Of a DNA stretch of 64,000 nt, positions 63,856 to 64,000 are shown one piece after another. The notes below the pieces were generated by a model. It was not told where the DNA came from, did not search any database, and saw nothing but the letters and a program-made list of their open reading frames with translations. Position 1 is the stretch's first letter. Every line of letters begins with the position of its first letter. Origin of the DNA: Cupriavidus sp. P-10 (GTDB lineage Bacteria > Pseudomonadota > Gammaproteobacteria > Burkholderiales > Burkholderiaceae); contig NZ_AP025172.1 in the NCBI RefSeq assembly GCF_003402535.2, positions 868,001 through 932,000 of the forward strand, written 5' to 3'. The position numbers and the translations under genes were made by a program.

Positions 63856-64000
63856 CTAAGCGGCAAGGCGGTGGCCTTCTTCTAGGGCAATGGACGGATA
63901 CCATCGTTCAACGTAAGACCGGAGCTGGGTGTTGAGCACGGCCGTCCGGATTTGCAGCAGGTTGTGCGCGTGCCGAGGCCGCCAGGCCATCTGCTGCCGT
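63856..64000 (-). pseudogene. Transposase C-terminal fragment running off the window
   Basis: Minus-strand frame from the window edge reads MAWRPRHAHNLLQIRTAVLN then TQLRSYVERWYPSIALEEGH and stops at 63856. The RPRHAHNLLQ..VLN..LR...E.WYP pattern is that of a transposase C-terminus; I do not assign the family firmly. Its N-terminal part, if present, lies beyond the window. Confidence 0.45.

Overview
The window is GC-rich, gene-dense bacterial DNA. Its gene content (DUF2950/DUF3300 pair, CYTH-CHAD protein, Bug-type receptor, H-NS-type remnant, Liv transporters with FAH/amidohydrolase enzymes) suggests a Burkholderiaceae member such as Cupriavidus or Ralstonia, probably an accessory part of a secondary replicon or chromosome. 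That assignment is inference; no rRNA or tRNA gene was seen.

Layout. 0.1-9 kb: a universal stress protein, then a mobile block. The block is a Tn3-family transposon (2505-7203) that has itself received an IS630 element. It is bracketed by two inverted IS110/IS1111-type copies lying exactly at its terminal repeats; the left copy is frameshifted. A decapitated SnoaL-like gene follows. 9.2-10.3 kb: a PIN/HTH toxin-antitoxin pair. 10.7-17.6 kb: an SDS-type alkyl sulfatase operon whose main gene has an in-frame TGA, divergent from a 1300-residue double hybrid histidine kinase. 17.9-21.9 kb: a large autotransporter with 67-residue repeats. 22-24 kb: an orphan BrnA antitoxin and small ORFs, one a 31-residue secreted peptide.

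24.3-31 kb: the most coherent metabolic locus. One operon encodes an iron-sulfur subunit, a fumarate-reductase-like flavoprotein lacking the covalent-FAD histidine, a NuoF-like NADH-oxidising subunit and a class II fumarase; a DASS dicarboxylate transporter diverges from it. I infer a soluble NADH:fumarate reductase fed by imported C4-dicarboxylates. 31-39.5 kb: DUF2950 and DUF3300 proteins, a second DASS permease, a DUF3300 remnant, an Omp85-type barrel, a Ca2+/H+ antiporter, a lipoprotein and a broken third DASS gene.

39.5-51 kb: CYTH-CHAD protein, small unknowns, a chemoreceptor truncated at a rearrangement junction, Kup, a RES/Xre toxin-antitoxin pair, an IF2N/SSB chimera, a small K+ channel and an H-NS remnant. 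51.4-63.6 kb: a catabolic island with an SDR, a branched-chain-type ABC transporter, an amidohydrolase, an alpha/beta hydrolase, an FAH-family enzyme, two paralogous GntR/FadR regulators with shared ATTGGTAC-like sites, and a Bug receptor. The window closes with a coiled-coil fragment and a transposase C-terminus. Many genes were broken by insertion, frameshift, nonsense change or deletion, so this is an actively rearranging region.
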